This document shows positions 5,030-6,491 of a stretch of 6,491 bases of DNA, piece by piece. Below the pieces are notes generated by a model. The model did not search any database, was not told where the DNA came from, and saw only the letters and a program-made list of their open reading frames with translations. The translations under genes and the position numbers were made by a program. Source of the stretch: Methanoperedens sp049303315 (GTDB taxonomy: Archaea > Halobacteriota > Methanosarcinia > Methanosarcinales > Methanoperedenaceae). Where the stretch lies: NCBI GenBank assembly GCA_049303315.1, contig JBAQMZ010000001.1, positions 1 through 6,491 of the forward strand, written 5' to 3'. Numbering within the stretch: position 1 is the stretch's first letter; each line of letters begins with the position of its first letter.

Positions 5030-6049
5030 ATGAAACCGGGTCATCTACTTACAATTATACTGGCATCGTTGTTGATTTTATCTTTTGCTATTGTTATAAT
5101 TAAAAGTGACGTTCTGCAAAAGCCGCCTGAACCATGGGTTCCCCCTTCAAACCTCAACATCCGCGATGTGGATGTAAAACCAGTCGTGGTAACCAGCTCG
5201 CAGATAGAAGTGAATGTTACAGCCTATATAAACCATAAAGGCACTAAAACCCAGAACGCGACCATGCTCATAAGAGCCATAAGCAGTGATACCAGACTGC
5301 TTGAAACCCAGGTTTCAGCCCCGATACCGGAAATCGAATCCGAATTGGAAAAAACGCTTGCTATTTCAACTAATTTAAACCTTGAAAGAAACGGGGGCTA
5401 TGAACTTAATATCCTTCTTTTTGACAACGGAAGCATCAGGGACAGCGGCTCGGTGAGCATAAGCGGATTGAACGCCCTGACGCCCATGTCAAAGCGAAGC
5501 GGAGTGATTCTGAACAATATTGATTTTACGGTCAGCAACGTTTCAACCGGGAAGGTCTCCATTAAATCCGACATATACCTTGAAAATAAAGGTCCTCATG
5601 CTTCCGAAAGCCTGAAAATGACGGTCAAGGCAAGGGAAGCTACTTCCAACCTGCTTGCGGATAAGACAGGCACGGAAACCGGCGTGATCGCGAACGAGAC
5701 TACTGCGGTAAAAAGTGTTGTGCTTGCAGTGCCTGAAGGATATAATTATATGGTGGTAGTGGAGCTCTGGAGAGGGGATACTTTGATAAATAGCTGGGAA
5801 AAACCTGTGCTTCTTGCACCCACAAAGACCGTTCCAAAGGAAAGTGTTGAGAAAAAGGTGAATATCGAGGTTTCAAAGTTCGTGCGTGAAGGCGTTACTG
5901 CCGGCGTAGCAATGGAAAAAGAGGGAAGATATTATCCTGCGGCAACAGCGACACCAATGTATGCCGGAGCACCCAAGGAACCCGGATTTGAAATCTTTGC
6001 AGCAATATCTGCGCTCTTAATTGTTTTCGTATTAAGAAGGAGGTTTTGA
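5030..6049 (+). CDS. Cell-surface protein with duplicated domain and PGF-CTERM archaeosortase signal
   Basis: A 339-residue exported protein. An N-terminal hydrophobic segment (about 6-24) serves as signal or anchor and is followed by a Pro-rich linker (KPPEPWVPPS). Two beta-rich Ig-like repeats follow, at about 42-147 and 159-263. Both open with an N-I-D/R-D/F-x-V-type strand, have a central N-H/E-K-G turn (NHKG at 68-71, ENKG at 185-188), and close with a G-Y-x-x-x-x-x-L strand (GGYELNILL, GYNYMVVVELW). The C-terminus carries a Thr/Ala/Pro linker, PGF (318-320), a hydrophobic helix and RRRF: the PGF-CTERM signal that archaeosortase A removes while attaching a lipid anchor (family knowledge). 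Five N-glycosylation sequons are visible (N62, N76, N133, N170, N222). It resembles uncharacterised repeated-domain surface proteins of Methanosarcina-type archaea; DUF7490 is possible but unconfirmed. Ligand and role are unknown. The next gene starts 2 bases after its stop. Confidence 0.85.
   Translation: MKPGHLLTIILASLLILSFAIVIIKSDVLQKPPEPWVPPSNLNIRDVDVKPVVVTSSQIEVNVTAYINHKGTKTQNATMLIRAISSDTRLLETQVSAPIPEIESELEKTLAISTNLNLERNGGYELNILLFDNGSIRDSGSVSISGLNALTPMSKRSGVILNNIDFTVSNVSTGKVSIKSDIYLENKGPHASESLKMTVKAREATSNLLADKTGTETGVIANETTAVKSVVLAVPEGYNYMVVVELWRGDTLINSWEKPVLLAPTKTVPKESVEKKVNIEVSKFVREGVTAGVAMEKEGRYYPAATATPMYAGAPKEPGFEIFAAISALLIVFVLRRRF
6039..6043 (+). promoter_or_regulatory. Ribosome binding site of the 73-aa gene inside the Arg tail codons of the upstream gene
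   Basis: GGAGG (within AAGAAGGAGG) lies 8 bases before the ATG at 6052. It selects that ATG over the TTG at 6046, which would sit only 2 bases after the site. The same bases encode the RRR of the upstream protein's sorting signal. Confidence 0.8.
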
Positions 6050-6051
6050 AA

Positions 6052-6273
6052 ATGGTCAACCGAGAAAAGCTTGAGGATTATTTTTATCTTGGAATTTTCC
6101 TGATAGCCATGTTGTTCGCGTTAATTTCAGTAGTCAGTCTTTACACTGCAATCAATACTCTTATAGGGAATTTTATCGAATACAGGTACAGACCCATATT
6201 TGATGCATTCTATGCCATATCGGTGCTGGCTATCAGTATTTATTTCATAAAAGAAAGACTGCTTAAAAAATAG
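6052..6273 (+). CDS. Small two-helix membrane protein, partner of the PGF-CTERM protein gene (73 aa)
   Basis: I do not recognise a family. The 73 residues contain two hydrophobic helices (about 11-33 and 48-67). A charged N-terminus (MVNREKLEDY), a loop rich in Tyr and Arg (EYRYRP, 43-48) and a basic end (KERLLKK) flank them. By the positive-inside rule the N-terminus, the loop and the C-terminus all compete for the cytoplasm, so topology is uncertain; a hairpin with both ends inside is simplest. The start codon lies 2 bases after the upstream stop and its ribosome site is inside the upstream gene, so the two are probably co-transcribed and translationally coupled. A strong T-rich terminator follows. 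A role in anchoring, folding or secretion of the surface protein is a guess from context. Confidence 0.78.
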   Translation: MVNREKLEDYFYLGIFLIAMLFALISVVSLYTAINTLIGNFIEYRYRPIFDAFYAISVLAISIYFIKERLLKK

Positions 6274-6289
6274 TGGTTTTGTATCACTG

Positions 6290-6320
6290 TTTTTTATATT
6301 TTTTTCTTTTTTCCATTTTT
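6290..6320 (+). terminator. Long T-rich terminator after the surface-protein operon
   Basis: Of 31 bases nearly all are T, in runs of 6, 7, 6 and 5 broken by single A or C interruptions and one CCA. It begins 17 bases after the stop codon of the 73-residue gene. This is the clearest archaeal poly-T terminator in the window. Confidence 0.8.
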
Positions 6321-6353
6321 CATAATACGTGATTCCCGTTAAATCAAAGAAAT

Positions 6354-6385
6354 CTGTCATCAACCTTGATACCCAACTTTGACAG
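6354..6385. repeat. Small inverted and direct repeats of possible regulatory or mobile-element origin
   Basis: CTGTCA (6354-6359) and TGACAG (6380-6385) are exact reverse complements. Inside lie CAACCTTGA (6361-6369) and CAACTTTGA (6374-6382), an 8 of 9 direct repeat offset by 13 bases. The block sits just ahead of a TATA-like TTAAATAAA (6386-6394). It could be an operator for the gene beginning at 6427 or the terminal end of an insertion sequence entering from the right; neither is shown. Confidence 0.35.
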
Positions 6386-6402
6386 TTAAATAAAATAAGT
6401 GC

Positions 6403-6447
6403 CCTTAGCATGTTTGTTGATTTTCCATGAAACAAACAAAACTAAGG
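6403..6447 (+). promoter_or_regulatory. Imperfect hairpin that presents a start codon in its loop
   Basis: CCTTAG (6403-6408) pairs with CTAAGG (6442-6447), and TGTTTGTT (6411-6418) pairs with AACAAACA (6431-6438). An internal loop of 2 and 3 bases separates the two stems. The 12-base apical loop (6419-6430) contains the ATG at 6427-6429 of the possible partial gene. Such a fold could gate translation, or the repeat could be a protein-binding site. Confidence 0.4.
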
Positions 6448-6491
6448 ACAGATGAAATTATCCCGAATGATAATATATGCTTTCCCATAGG
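6427..6491 (+). CDS. Possible 5' end of a gene cut by the window edge
   Basis: An ATG at 6427 opens 21 codons without a stop to the window edge, beginning MKQTKLRTDEIIPNDN and ending ICFPI. A stop (TGA, 6418-6420) precedes it in frame, so this is the earliest start. A TATA-like TTAAATAAA at 6386-6394 lies about 37 bases upstream. No Shine-Dalgarno is present. Twenty-one open codons is weak evidence by itself, and I do not recognise the peptide. The flanking repeats raise the possibility of a transposase gene, but that is a guess. Confidence 0.3.
   Translation, partial: MKQTKLRTDEIIPNDNICFPI

Noticed and set aside
6046..6051. TTG start two codons before the ATG at 6052
   Set aside because: It is only 2 bases from the GGAGG, too close for use, whereas the ATG is at a normal 8-base distance.
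6127..6435. 102-residue minus-strand open frame
   Set aside because: It runs through the T-rich terminator (giving Lys-rich residues) and antisense through the 73-residue gene; no family features.

Overview
The window looks like a chromosomal segment of a methanogen-related euryarchaeon, probably Methanosarcinales or the related anaerobic methane oxidisers (for example Methanoperedens-like). This is inferred from gene content, not from a marker gene. The pointers are an archaeal GTP cyclohydrolase MptA (first step of tetrahydromethanopterin synthesis), a surface protein ending in a PGF-CTERM archaeosortase signal, archaeal TATA-box promoters placed 25-35 bases ahead of start codons with little or no leader, and plain poly-T terminators. 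Base composition is moderate. A MutL of bacterial type fits Methanosarcinales and some other Euryarchaeota that carry MutS/MutL.

Layout from left to right. Positions 1-140 are non-coding and packed with perfect inverted repeats with tiny loops; the last overlaps the stop codon of the first gene. A minus-strand gene (139-1080) encodes a short 2-hydroxyacyl-CoA dehydratase D-component-like iron-sulfur protein. Divergent from it is a 45-residue charged small protein (1182-1319) with a near-perfect Shine-Dalgarno. The gap 1320-1558 holds a long RNA hairpin that pairs well only on the plus strand, followed by a T-run, and a T-run of opposite polarity for the convergent gene mptA (1559-2509, minus). 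mptA shares an AT-rich divergent promoter region with a four-helix membrane protein (2665-3063, plus). Next comes mutL (3217-4950), with all ATPase and endonuclease motifs visible. It is followed by a probable two-gene unit: a duplicated-domain PGF-CTERM surface protein (5030-6049) and a 73-residue two-helix membrane protein (6052-6273), closed by a long T-rich terminator. The right end (6321-6491) holds small repeats, an imperfect hairpin and the possible first 21 codons of another gene.

The genes do not form one pathway. mptA serves C1-carrier cofactor synthesis, mutL serves mismatch repair, and 5030-6273 is a cell-surface/membrane pair. No clear new system is encoded by the proteins. The least explained items are the palindrome array at 1-140, the strand-specific hairpin at 1353-1432, the 45-residue protein and the structured right edge.
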